A DNA stretch of 40,331 nucleotides from an uncultured Spartobacteria bacterium (GTDB lineage Bacteria > Verrucomicrobiota > Verrucomicrobiia > Chthoniobacterales > UBA6821), in contig CAIPWR010000019.1 in assembly GCA_903868795.1 (NCBI GenBank), forward strand, positions 1 to 40,331. Direction: 5' to 3'. Shown one piece after another: positions 1 to 8,493 of the stretch. Position numbers and translations under genes: made by a program. The notes under the pieces are model-generated. The model had not been told where the DNA came from. It saw nothing but the letters and a program-made list of their open reading frames with translations, and searched no databases. How positions within the stretch are numbered: position 1 is the stretch's first letter; each line of letters opens with the position of its first letter.

Positions 1-340
1 CTGGCATGTTGAGCAGACGAAGCCAATGGATCGCTCCTCTACGGATGAGTTGCTGTTTCTTCCTATCGACGGCATCCAGAGGTCTGCCCATCTCCTCGGA
101 GCGGCGGGTCTTTACCTCCGCAAAGACCAGGGTGTCACCATCCCTGCAGACAAGATCGACCTCTCCTCCCCCAGGAGCGCGGAAGTTCCGTCGCAAGATT
201 TTCCACCCAAGACGCTTCACGTATCGTGCCGCTTGATCTTCCCCCCATGTTCCGAGGGCAAGATGAGCGTTGCGATCAGAAGCCGAAGGTAGGCTGGTCG
301 ACCGGCGCAAAACCACGTCGATGATGCGGGCAAGGTCCAT
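1..340 (-). CDS. yraN: YraN/UPF0102 family nuclease-like protein, partial (runs off left edge)
   Basis: The reading frame opens with ATG at 340-338, inside the 3' end of rnhB, and stays open to base 1, giving about 113 residues without a stop. It contains the family's core: LALGTWGEDQAARYVKRLGW, then GGGEVDLVCRDGDTLVFAEV followed by KTR. The acidic residues and the E-V-K-T triad are those expected of the restriction-endonuclease-like fold of UPF0102. Family members are usually about 120 aa, so only the last few residues are missing. The cellular function of the family is not settled. It overlaps rnhB by about 65 bp, which suggests translational coupling; rplS-rnhB-yraN is a common bacterial order. 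The exact start is uncertain because no SD is visible. Confidence 0.82.
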   Translation of the reverse strand, partial: MDLARIIDVVLRRSTSLPSASDRNAHLALGTWGEDQAARYVKRLGWKILRRNFRAPGGGEVDLVCRDGDTLVFAEVKTRRSEEMGRPLDAVDRKKQQLIRRGAIHWLRLLNMP

Positions 341-968
341 GTTCTTGTAGTTTAGCGAGGTGTTCGGCCGTGGCATAGCCCCGATGCTGGGCGAATCCGT
401 ATTGTGGATATTCCCGGTCGAGTTCGTCCATGATCCTGTCCCGGGTGACCTTGGCCAGGATACTGGCGGCGGCGATACTGAGGCTGATCCCATCCCCGCC
501 AACAAGTGCCGTATGCTCAATCGGGAGTCCCTTGACCGGCAATCCATCCACGAGGGCATGGTGGCACTGATGTCCGTTTTCATGAAGCCCTATCAAGGTG
601 CGCGCCATGGCGAGATGCGTTGCTCGCAGGATATTCAGGTGTCCGATTTCCTCTGAGCTGGCCTCGGCCACAAAGAATCTCACGCAAGCATCTTCAGTCA
701 ACCGGACATAAAGAGCCTCCCGCTGCTGGTGATTCAGTTTCTTGGAGTCATCCAGCCCCTCTAGGGAGAATTCTTCAGGCAGGATCACTGCGGCGGCCAC
801 CACGGGACCAGCCAAGGGGCCGCGTCCCGCCTCATCGACTCCGGCCACGGGACGGATGCCCTGGGCATGAAGTTCCTGCTCATGGAGGAGCGTGGGGCAA
901 AGAGAAGGGCTCCGAGTCTTGGAAGACTTGGAGCCCGAATTCTGTGATCCGCGACGCTTGGTCGTCAT
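276..968 (-). CDS. rnhB: Ribonuclease HII
   Basis: Removes RNA from RNA/DNA hybrids and incises at misincorporated ribonucleotides in the cytoplasm. The 230-aa protein has the type 2 RNase H signature GVDEAGRGPLAGPVV with Asp45-Glu46, a later LVDG aspartate, and SIAAASILAKVTRDRIM with the last catalytic aspartate; together these form the D-E-D-D metal site. The first roughly 40 residues are a basic Ser/Lys-rich extension not needed for the fold. The gene lies 22 bp downstream of rplS on the same strand and overlaps yraN at its 3' end, so the three are likely co-transcribed. The ATG at 968 is preceded by a T/C-rich stretch, not an SD. Confidence 0.95.
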   Translation of the reverse strand: MTTKRRGSQNSGSKSSKTRSPSLCPTLLHEQELHAQGIRPVAGVDEAGRGPLAGPVVAAAVILPEEFSLEGLDDSKKLNHQQREALYVRLTEDACVRFFVAEASSEEIGHLNILRATHLAMARTLIGLHENGHQCHHALVDGLPVKGLPIEHTALVGGDGISLSIAAASILAKVTRDRIMDELDREYPQYGFAQHRGYATAEHLAKLQEHGPCPHHRRGFAPVDQPTFGF

Positions 969-990
969 CGGATCGGAAAATAATCAGTGA

Positions 991-1347
991 TTAGGCAACT
1001 TCCTGTGCCTTCTCCTTCACGGTGACAGCGGCCTTGCCCTTGCGGTCACGGAGGTAGTTCAGCTTGGAACGGCGGACCGATCCGCGCTTCTCGATCTCGA
1101 GCTTCGCGATGCGGGGGGAATGAAGAGGAAAAACACGCTCGACACCCTCACCGAAGCTGACGCGACGGACGGTGAAGTTGGCATTGATGCCAGCACCCTT
1201 GCGACCGATCACGATGCCGGAGTACTTCTGGATACGCTCCTTGTCACCCTCGATGACACGTGTGTGAACACAGATGGAATCACCGACCTGGAACTCGATG
1301 ATGTCGGACTTGAACTGCTCTTTTTCGATGGTGGCGATGATGCTCAT
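991..1347 (-). CDS. rplS: 50S ribosomal protein L19
   Basis: Structural protein at the 30S-50S interface. The 118-aa product shows the L19 pattern throughout: FQVGDSICVHTRVIEGDKER, IQKYSGIVIGRKGAGINANF, a VERVFPLHSPRIAKLEIEKR block, and RRSKLNYLRDRKGKAA near the C-terminus. Length is normal. It heads a minus-strand run with rnhB and yraN. In many bacteria trmD and rimM/rpsP precede rplS; here the upstream side instead holds about 120 bp of leader and a MITE-like element, so rplS probably has its own promoter. I could not pick a convincing -10/-35 pair in that leader. Confidence 0.97.
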   Translation of the reverse strand: MSIIATIEKEQFKSDIIEFQVGDSICVHTRVIEGDKERIQKYSGIVIGRKGAGINANFTVRRVSFGEGVERVFPLHSPRIAKLEIEKRGSVRRSKLNYLRDRKGKAAVTVKEKAQEVA

Positions 1348-1467
1348 GACAGGAATGGTGGCCGGAAATTGGTCTAAAGTGGTCGGATAGAATGCCTCCC
1401 CTGAGCAACCTTGGCAAGAAGTAATCCCAGATTTTGATCTTATTCACCGCTTTGTTCTGACTCCAGC

Positions 1468-1747
1468 TAGGGAAACACTGATTTAATCCCATGATGGCCG
1501 CTGAAGACCAGTTGCTGATTTTTGAAGGCGCGAGCGCTGGGCGATACCCGCAGCGGTCTCGCCCGAGCAAGCAACGCCACAAAAATCGACAAATGGTTTC
1601 AGCCCTGCGGGTTGCGGAGATAATAGGCCGGGGGCTGTGTTGGCTTCGCGGTTACAGCCCGCAAAGGGGATGCGCCCGCGAAGCCGCCTTACCCGAGGCC
1701 CATTCTTCCCGCAACGGCCTCTATGCGATTAGATCAGTGGTTCCCTA
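1468..1747. mobile_element. MITE-like element, copy 1 (276 bp plus flanking TA)
   Basis: A non-coding element whose ends are inverted repeats of about 20 bp: GGGAAACACTGATTTAATC at the left, and at the right the reverse complement of GGGAACCACTGATCTAATC. TA dinucleotides flank both ends (1468-1469 and 1746-1747), as expected for a TA target duplication. A second copy of exactly the same length lies at 22264-22539 in the same orientation. Inside is a perfect 10-bp stem (1642-1651 with 1676-1685) and a weaker GC-rich hairpin near 1530-1565. No transposase is encoded; the roughly 85-codon open frame starting at 1491 is not convincing as a gene. The element sits between the divergent rplS and xylB genes and may carry or disrupt regulatory sequence. 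Which transposase family mobilises it is unknown; TA duplication suggests an IS630/Tc1-like or similar enzyme. Confidence 0.8.
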
Positions 1748-1835
1748 GCGTCTCTTGCGTTTCATCGCTCGATGAACAGAATGGTGCAGATTCATCCTTT
1801 TTCATTTTTCATTCTTCCTTCATCCTTTCCCTCCC

Positions 1836-3335
1836 ATGATCACACTAGGCATCGACAGCGGAACCCAGAGTACCAAGACCATTGCACTCGATCTGGAGAC
1901 AGGAGAGATCCTGGCCAGCGCGCAACAAGCTTACGGCTTCGTCGAGGCTCAAGGAGAGGGCGCCATGGAGCAGGACCCCGCAGTCTGGATCGCGGCCGTC
2001 GAAGCAACTATCATGGAAGTTCTCTCTAAGATTCCCGATCGGCGTTCCGAAGTCGTGGGAATCGGCGTGAGCGGTCAGCAGCATGGTCTTGTGCTTCTCG
2101 ATGCAGCCAATGGCGTCGTCCGTCCAGCCAAGCTCTGGTGCGATACCTCGACAACCGCACAGTGCGCCGAACTGACGAAGGCCCTCGGCGGCGATGCCAA
2201 GGTGGTCGAGCTAACCGGCAATGCGATACTCACCGGCTACACGGCGCCCAAGATTCTCTGGGTACGACAGAACGAGCCCCAGAACTGGGCAGAGACCGCC
2301 TCGGTGCTGTTGCCTCACGATTACATCAACTGGTGGCTGACCGGCGTGAAGTCGATGGAATATGGTGACGCCTCCGGAACAGCACTCCTGAATGTGAAGA
2401 CCCGTTCCTGGTCGCAGCCCGTCCTTGATGCCGTCGCACCCGGACTCGCCGAGAAGCTCCCCTCGCTCCGTCACTCCTCGGAGCCTGCCGGTACACTCCG
2501 GGAAGAACTCTCCACCAAGTGGCATCTCGCTTCATCCGTGACTGTCAGCTCCGGCGGTGGTGACAACATGATGGGTGCCATCGGCACCGGCAATGTGAGC
2601 CCCGGCATCATGACCGCGAGCCTTGGCACTTCGGGAACGCTTTACGCCTTCAGCTCTTCTCCCGTGGTCGACCCCAAGGGCGAAGTCGCCGCATTCTGCG
2701 ATAGCACCGGTTCCTGGATGCCGCTCGCCTGCACCATGAATGTCACTCTCGTCACGGAGTTGACCCGCTCCCTCTTCGCGGGATGGACCCATGAGCAATA
2801 CGCCACTGTGGCCGCCACGATCCCAGCCGGTAGCGACGGACTCCTCTTGCTGCCCTACCTTGCCGGCGAACGCACTCCCAACCTGCCCCACGGCAGCGGT
2901 GTGCTTCATGGCATCACGACCAAAAACTTCACCCCTGCCCACATCGCCCGTGCGGCGATGGAAGGTGTGACCCTCGGTCTGGCTTACGGTCTCGAGCGCT
3001 TCCGGGCCCTCGGCGTCACCCCTACGGAAATCCGTATCACCGGTGGCGGAACCAAGAGCCATTTCTGGCGTCAACTCTGCGCCGATGTCTTCGGCGTGCC
3101 GACGGTCTGCCTCACCTCCAGCGAGGGAGCTGCCCTTGGTGGAGCCATCCAGGCGGCTTGGGCGGCTGGTCAGGATCATTCCATCGAGGCCCTTCACACC
3201 CTCTGCTCACGACTGGTGACCTTGGACGAATCCACACGATGCGTGCCTGATCCGAAGAATACCGCCGTCTATCAGGAGCTGCTTGAGCGTGCCAACAAGC
3301 TCCGCTCCGCCCTGACGGCTGCCGATCTCCTGTAG
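1836..3335 (+). CDS. xylB: Xylulokinase (FGGY family)
   Basis: Phosphorylates D-xylulose to xylulose 5-phosphate, the entry into the pentose phosphate pathway. The 499-aa length is typical. The N-terminal ATPase lobe begins LGIDSGTQSTKTIALDL (phosphate 1 loop); VGIGVSGQQHGLVLLD and AKLWCDTSTTAQC match the XylB substrate region, followed by TGYTAPKILWVRQNEP and LLPHDYINWWLTG. The C-terminal lobe has GTSGTLYAFS and ITGGGTKSHFWRQLCADVFG, then EGAALGGAIQAAWAAG. No xylose isomerase is adjacent, so it may serve xylulose from other routes. The start is preceded by a pyrimidine tract ending TCCCTCCC directly before ATG, with no SD. Another FGGY sugar kinase specificity is possible but less likely. 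Confidence 0.9.
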   Translation: MITLGIDSGTQSTKTIALDLETGEILASAQQAYGFVEAQGEGAMEQDPAVWIAAVEATIMEVLSKIPDRRSEVVGIGVSGQQHGLVLLDAANGVVRPAKLWCDTSTTAQCAELTKALGGDAKVVELTGNAILTGYTAPKILWVRQNEPQNWAETASVLLPHDYINWWLTGVKSMEYGDASGTALLNVKTRSWSQPVLDAVAPGLAEKLPSLRHSSEPAGTLREELSTKWHLASSVTVSSGGGDNMMGAIGTGNVSPGIMTASLGTSGTLYAFSSSPVVDPKGEVAAFCDSTGSWMPLACTMNVTLVTELTRSLFAGWTHEQYATVAATIPAGSDGLLLLPYLAGERTPNLPHGSGVLHGITTKNFTPAHIARAAMEGVTLGLAYGLERFRALGVTPTEIRITGGGTKSHFWRQLCADVFGVPTVCLTSSEGAALGGAIQAAWAAGQDHSIEALHTLCSRLVTLDESTRCVPDPKNTAVYQELLERANKLRSALTAADLL

Positions 3336-3375
3336 GCCCTATTGCCTAGTCCCCCATTCTCCGTTACCTAAATCC

Positions 3376-3966
3376 ATGCGCCTCGTTCTTGCAGCCACCG
3401 GAGCCAGCGGTTCCATCTACCTGCAACGGATGTTGCACCATCTGAGCAGTGGAGAGGCAGTCGGCGGCCATGAGATTCATCTCGTGCTCTCCCCCTATGC
3501 CAAGCAGGTGATCCATGAGGAGATCGGAGCCTTGAAACTCCCAGCCGGTGTCATCGAGCACAGCGAGAAGTCGATGAATGCACCCTTCGCAAGCGGCAGC
3601 GCCCTCTTCGACGGGATGGTCGTGATGCCCTGCTCCATGGGAACTGTCGGACGGATCGCCGCCGGAACCAGCGAGAACCTGATCCTGCGTGCTGCCGATG
3701 TCTTCCTCAAGGAACGCCGGAAGCTGATCCTCGTGCCGCGCGAGACCCCCTGGAATCTTATCCATGCCCGCAACATCGTCACCGTGACAGAGGCCGGCGG
3801 CATCATCCTCCCGGCATCCCCCTCTTTCTACAGCCATCCCAAGAACTTTGACGAACTTGCCGACACCGTCGTCTGGCGTGTTCTGGATATGCTTGGCATC
3901 CATGCCCCGAATGCCTGCCGCTGGCACCAGGAGATAAGCCCAGAGGATAGCACCGCAAGCGAGTAG
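3376..3966 (+). CDS. ubiX: Flavin prenyltransferase UbiX
   Basis: Makes prenylated FMN, the cofactor used by UbiD-type decarboxylases, from FMN and dimethylallyl phosphate. The 196-aa sequence starts RLVLAATGASGSIYLQRML (FMN-binding loop) and has the conserved block VMPCSMGTVGRIAAGTSENL followed by ILRAADVFLKERRKLILVPRE and TPW. The later EAGGIILPASPSFYSHP segment also matches the family. It lies 40 bp after xylB and its stop codon directly abuts the next ATG, so it is co-translated with the DUF374 gene. No ubiD is in the window, so the partner decarboxylase must be elsewhere. Confidence 0.93.
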   Translation: MRLVLAATGASGSIYLQRMLHHLSSGEAVGGHEIHLVLSPYAKQVIHEEIGALKLPAGVIEHSEKSMNAPFASGSALFDGMVVMPCSMGTVGRIAAGTSENLILRAADVFLKERRKLILVPRETPWNLIHARNIVTVTEAGGIILPASPSFYSHPKNFDELADTVVWRVLDMLGIHAPNACRWHQEISPEDSTASE

Positions 3967-4641
3967 ATGGCCTCTTCAACCGGAAGGATCAACAAGCAGG
4001 CTCTCCTCGCGGCTATCGCTGCGACGCTAGCCCGACTGATCTTCTCGACCATCAGACTCCGGATGAACGACAGATCTGGATTCCTGACGAATCCTCCCGA
4101 CGGCCCCCGCATCCTCGTCTTCTGGCATAATCGCATCCCTGCGATCTCGGTTGGTTTCCTGCGTCACTACCCGGGAAAGCACCCTAGCCGCAAAGGGGTC
4201 TCCGTCCTTACTAGCCCGAGTAAAGATGGCGATATCCTGGCGGGTGTCATGGCCAATCTCGGAATGGGTTCGGTGCGTGGCTCCAGCTCTCGCCGTGGCT
4301 CGACGGCAATCCGTGAACTGGCAGCGCTTCTCGAATCGGGCGTCGATCTCGCGATCACTCCCGATGGCCCCCGAGGGCCTAAGTACTCACTCGGTCCCGG
4401 CGCCGTCTTCCTAGCTCAGAAAACCGGCATCCCGATCATGCTGCTGCATGCCCGCTATCACAACGCCATCCGTTTGAAGACCTGGGATAATTTCGCGATC
4501 CCACTTCCCTTTTCCCGCATCGACATCACCATCGATCACTACCTGACGATCGATCCAGAGACCACCGATCTGGAAGCCGAGCGTCTCAAACTCGAAACCT
4601 ATCTCCGAGAAGAAGCCGAAAAAACCGATCTTCCCGCATAG
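3967..4641 (+). CDS. DUF374 / lysophospholipid acyltransferase-family protein
   Basis: A 224-aa protein with an N-terminal hydrophobic segment (roughly residues 10-30), then ILVFWHNRIPAI, VSVLTSPSKDGDILAGVMAN and LAITPDGPRGPKYSLGPGAV, which together identify the DUF374 family of the LPLAT acyltransferase superfamily. The His of FWHN and the later DGPRGP block are the expected active-site and substrate regions. Family members are often found with lipid A or Kdo genes in Gram-negative bacteria, so a role in membrane or outer-membrane lipid acylation is inferred, not shown. The start codon follows the ubiX stop with no spacer, implying coupling. Substrate is unknown. Confidence 0.82.
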   Translation: MASSTGRINKQALLAAIAATLARLIFSTIRLRMNDRSGFLTNPPDGPRILVFWHNRIPAISVGFLRHYPGKHPSRKGVSVLTSPSKDGDILAGVMANLGMGSVRGSSSRRGSTAIRELAALLESGVDLAITPDGPRGPKYSLGPGAVFLAQKTGIPIMLLHARYHNAIRLKTWDNFAIPLPFSRIDITIDHYLTIDPETTDLEAERLKLETYLREEAEKTDLPA

Positions 4642-4665
4642 AGAAACATCAGTGACAAAAAATTA

Positions 4666-4809
4666 ATATGAAACTCAGGAACTCAAGAAAGGAGAAATGA
4701 AATAGAAGTTTTGATCATTCGGGACAGAATAGTTCCACTTGCTCCTTCCTTTATGATCTTCATGGTTCATCTTTGCCTGCATTTTTCCTGAGTTCCTGAG
4801 TTCCACATT
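4666..4809. repeat. Palindromic CTCAGGAA element, copy a
   Basis: A 144-bp element occupying most of the gap between the DUF374 gene and folD. The left arm at 4666-4690 (core TGAAACTCAGGAACTCAAGA) is complementary to the right arm at 4782-4809 (core TTCCTGAGTTCCTGAGTTCC) over about 22 nt with two mismatches. Each arm is itself a tandem of the 8-nt unit CTCAGGAA. The AT-richer centre is not obviously shared with the other copies. The right arm ends 23 bp before the folD start codon, so a folded transcript would sit in the folD leader. Confidence 0.7.
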
Positions 4810-4832
4810 CAAAACCATATCACCCAAATCCC

Positions 4833-5711
4833 ATGAAACTCATTGATGGCAAGGCGGTCGCCGCCGAAGTCGAACTCGAAACAAAAGCCCGCATCGAGGC
4901 CCTCAAAGCCCGCGGCGTCACTCCCGGACTCGCCGTCGTACTGATCGGCGAGGACCCTGCCTCGCAGGCCTATGTTCGTAATAAGGACCGCACCTGCGCC
5001 GCGCTCGGAATGCATTCCTGCAAGTTCGAGTTGCCAGCCTCCACCACTCAGGAGGAGGTCATGAAGCTAGTTGAGGAACTCAATGCCGATCCCCTCATCC
5101 ATGGGATCCTTGTGCAATCCCCTCCGCCGAAGCACATCGACGAGCATGCCGTGACGCTCGCGATCGATCCTCGTAAGGATGTCGACGGATTTCACCCGAT
5201 CAATGTGGCAAAACTCGCCATGGAGGATCCCACCGCCTTCGTCCCCTGCACGCCGCTCGGCTGTCAGCGACTCCTCATTGCCGCAGGCATCGAGACCTCG
5301 GGCGCCGAAGTCGTCGTGGTCGGGCGCAGCCTGATCGTCGGCAAGCCGATGGCCTTGCTCCTGATGGCCAAGGGCAAGGGAGGAGATGCCACAGTCACCA
5401 TCGCTCATTCTCGCACGAAAGATCTGGCAGCGGTCACCCGCCGAGCTGATATCGTGATCGCCGCGATCGGTAGACCCAAGGCGCTTGGTGCCGAACACAT
5501 CAAGGAGGGAGCCGTCGTGATCGATGTTGGGATCAACCGCGTTGAGGATCCCTCGACCAAGACCGGCTACCGACTTGTTGGCGACGTCGACTTCGAGGCT
5601 GTGGCTCCCAAGTGCAAGGCGATCACTCCGGTTCCAGGAGGCGTCGGCCCGATGACGATTGCCATGCTGATGGCGAACACGGTTACCGCCGCAGAACGCC
5701 TAACAGCTTAA
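4833..5711 (+). CDS. folD: Bifunctional methylenetetrahydrofolate dehydrogenase / cyclohydrolase
   Basis: Interconverts 5,10-methylene-, methenyl- and 10-formyl-tetrahydrofolate, supplying one-carbon units for purines and formyl-Met. The 292-aa length is normal. Visible family motifs are [17 protein letters not shown] with the catalytic Lys, [36 protein letters not shown], the Rossmann segment [17 protein letters not shown], and the terminal [17 protein letters not shown]. It pairs metabolically with the SHMT encoded near 26 kb. The ATG is preceded by CCCAAATCCC with no SD; the palindromic repeat at 4666-4809 lies directly upstream. Confidence 0.96.
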   Translation: MKLIDGKAVAAEVELETKARIEALKARGVTPGLAVVLIGEDPASQAYVRNKDRTCAALGMHSCKFELPASTTQEEVMKLVEELNADPLIHGILVQSPPPKHIDEHAVTLAIDPRKDVDGFHPINVAKLAMEDPTAFVPCTPLGCQRLLIAAGIETSGAEVVVVGRSLIVGKPMALLLMAKGKGGDATVTIAHSRTKDLAAVTRRADIVIAAIGRPKALGAEHIKEGAVVIDVGINRVEDPSTKTGYRLVGDVDFEAVAPKCKAITPVPGGVGPMTIAMLMANTVTAAERLTA

Positions 5712-5759
5712 GACTGTGGCCTTACTTCTTCCGCCTGAAGAGTCAGTCGGACCCTGAAA

Positions 5760-8461
5760 TCACTGAAGAAAATCAGGCAGATCGAGGGAAATCGTCGTGA
5801 CCAAATTATTCCGGGCTAGGAGCGTGGAAACATCCTGCTGAGTAACCGCAGCCACGTTATTCTTACCCTCTTTCTGCTGATCGGGGAGATCGGCTTCAGT
5901 CCCGGCAGGCAGGGTCATATCCTCAGCCTGAGAAGCCGATGTGGGATCGAACAGGTCCTGCTTGACCTTAAATGGAGTGGAATCCTGAGAGGCGGCCAGG
6001 TCAGAGTTCTCATCCTGGAGCGATTTGGAATTGCCGGCTTGTTCAGCCGTATCTGCAAGCTTCAGGGCTGAAATCGAGGCAAGTGCCGTACTGCTTCCGA
6101 GGTCATAGGAAGACTGCGCAACGACTGATACGACTGCTCCACTTGGGATCTCATTCTGCGGAGAGGAGCCTGAATACACCTGGGAATGAGCATTGGTGCT
6201 TGAAACCGCTGCAACAGCTGTAGGGATGAACGTTGGGGTAACGATGAAACTCGAAGCGGCTATCTCGGGGACGATTGTCTCCTCAGTGGGTTGAGATGTT
6301 GCCGCATGGGGAGTTGGTGCGGCATTTTCTGACTGGAGTGATACCGACTTCGCGTCACCAACGGAGTTTACCCCGCCATCCATCACAACAACCGGAAATA
6401 CATCCACTGGATAGGTGGTGATGTTCCCTGCATCGTAGGATCCATCGGTATAATAAACAGGTGCATCATAAGTAACGGTCACTGCCGGGCTGTTAGGATC
6501 GACCTGACCGTTCTCCAAGTAATAAGTGGTCAGATTGGTCACGCTTCCGTCAGCATTATTTGTGTGGTCAAACACAACGATGTCGCCATTGCCACCATAC
6601 TGATCACCTTCCTGATAGGACCATTCAATGCTAACGCCTGAAGCCGCATCAATTTCTCCACTGGTTCCAAAGTCGGTATTAACCACCCCGGCAGAGGTGT
6701 AATCCACTAGAACCGGAGTGGAGTTGCCATCCGTTGTGATGGCTGCGGCAAGGATGTCCCCATTGCTAAGTGATGTGAATGTTCCATTGAAGGATTCTCC
6801 CTCAGGAGCCGTCAATGATCCACTGCCGCCACCGAATGTTGTGTCCAGTTGACCCGAGGCCGTGAACTGCTGGAGAAAAACACCGGTCCCGTCATTGCTT
6901 GCAACATTCCCCTGCAACTGAATTGATCCGTTAGCGAGTTGAGTGGCACTCATCCAGACCGTTCCTGCCGGGCCACTCAGTTCGCCGTTATTACCGAAGA
7001 GGGTATTGATCGAACCATCTGCATTGTAATCAACCAGTACAGGAGTGTAATTCCCATCGGTGCTATAACCGGAATTCAAGGATGTGCCATCCTGAAGAGT
7101 CTGCCATCCACCATCCAAGGTATAACCCGCGGGGGCATCTAGGTTCTGTGTTCCATAGTACCCACTGCCAGTCACAGGTGGGAGGGGAACGGGATCAATG
7201 ATTGGAAGGGGATCTACCGGAATCGGGTCAACGGCGATCGGGTCAATGGTGATCGTGGTGGCAACTGCTGGATTGGAGGTGTCGAGTTGGCCAGTGGTCG
7301 TGAAGTACGTGTCCACTTCCGAAATCGAACCATCGGTCTGGTTAGTGTATTGCTTAAAGACGATCTCTCCCGAGTTGGAGTCCTGATAGGCATACTGATA
7401 GTCCGTTCCAGGAGTACCAATGATGATGCCGTTATCGCCGAAGAGCGAGTTGATGGATCCGTCGGCGTTGTAGTCCGCAAGCACCGGGGTGTTCGACCCA
7501 TCGGAACTGACTCCCGAAGCGAGAGTCGTTCCATCCTGAAGAGTCTGCCATCCACCATCCAAGGTGTAACCCGAGGGGGCAGTTAGACTCTGGGTTCCAT
7601 AGTACCCGCTGCCAGTAACCGGGAAAACGGGATCGACTGTAATGGGAGCATAGGTCGAATTAATTGCAGGGATATTCGGATCCACTTGGCCTAGCTGCGT
7701 GTAATAGGTACTCTGATCCGTGAAGCTTGCGTCGTTCTGGCTGGAAAAATCAGTTACCACGATGTCGCCACTGGTACCGTCCTGATAGAACCATTCACTG
7801 CTCACACCAGCAGGCGCAACGATCTCCCCATTCGTCCCAAAGTCGTTATTAACCACACCTGCCGAGGTGTAATCCACGATCACCGGCGTGTTGTTCCCAT
7901 CGGTCGTGTTCGCGGAGACAAGAAAGCTTCCATCGCTAATCAACTGAGGAACTCCATTCAGTTTTGTTCCATCTGGTGCGATGAGTTGTCCACTTCCCCC
8001 GCCAAAGCTCGTATCCAGAAGTCCGGCTCCGGTAAACTCAGCAACATATTCGGAGGTTGATCCATCCTGATTGCTTACTGACTGGAAACCAGAAATTCTC
8101 CATTTGGGAGCTGGGTCGCCGAGAGCTCCGATCCTCCCGTAGGCCCACTGAGATAGCCACCCGTACCGAAAGAGGAGTCGAGAGACCCGTCCGAATTGTA
8201 ATGGATAAGAACGGGGATATTGCTGGCATCGGTTGTATTCCCAGCCAGCAGGAGACTTCCGTCGTTTAAATAGGTTGTGTCACTTCCAGCACTGATCCCA
8301 ACAGGCAAATTCATGGGGCCCGTTACTGAATCCAAACCACCCGAAATCGGACATATCAGCGGAATGACGGTCTGCGAGGAAATAGGGTCAGTAAAGTCTG
8401 GCGTAGAAGGATCGTTTAGCATGGAAAGAGCTGAGGGAAATTCTTTATTAAATCTGAACAA
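5760..8461 (-). pseudogene. Delta-60-type repeat surface-like protein, interrupted by a frameshift
   Basis: A gene of about 900 codons read as two frames: 8461-8075 and a second beginning before 7943 and ending at 5760. Between them the second frame continues upstream through 8074-7944 with clear repeat sequence (SNQDGSTSEYVAEFTGAG, then LLDTSFGGGSG), so one missing base near 8076 explains the break. Modules of about 110-200 aa repeat: FGxxG-type turns, TTDGNxTPVLVDYTSAG, VTGSGYYGTQ, TLDGGWQTLQDGT. A Pro-Val spacer (IDPIAVDPIPVDPLP) lies near 7190-7255. The last 190 residues are Ser/Ala/Gln-rich and non-repetitive. I see no signal peptide at 8461 and no anchor or autotransporter domain. An extracellular role is inferred from the repeat type only. 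Base composition looks less GC-rich than its neighbours. The break could be a genuine mutation or a sequencing error. Confidence 0.72.
7087..7565. repeat. Exact 35-bp direct repeat inside the repeat protein gene
   Basis: Bases 7087-7121 and 7531-7565 are identical over 35 bp and sit 444 bp apart in register. They encode the TLDGGWQTLQDGT part of two neighbouring modules. The flanking modules are similar but not identical, so this stretch looks recently duplicated or homogenised and could serve as a deletion or expansion hotspot. Confidence 0.85.
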
Positions 8462-8493
8462 TCTCCCTTCAAAGTCAACATCCAGACCGTGAC

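Noticed and set aside
1348-1467. TTGCCA as a possible -35 for rplS
   Set aside because: No acceptable -10 lies at 16-18 bp; the best candidates match only three of six bases.
1491-1748. 85-codon open frame in MITE copy 1, with an 80-codon counterpart in copy 2 (22285-22527)
   Set aside because: Frame conservation follows from the lack of indels between copies. Substitutions are mostly amino-acid changing, there is no start context, and the region is dominated by hairpins.
2532-3197. 221-codon minus-strand open frame inside xylB
   Set aside because: Shadow frame; the plus strand has complete FGGY kinase motifs in this region.
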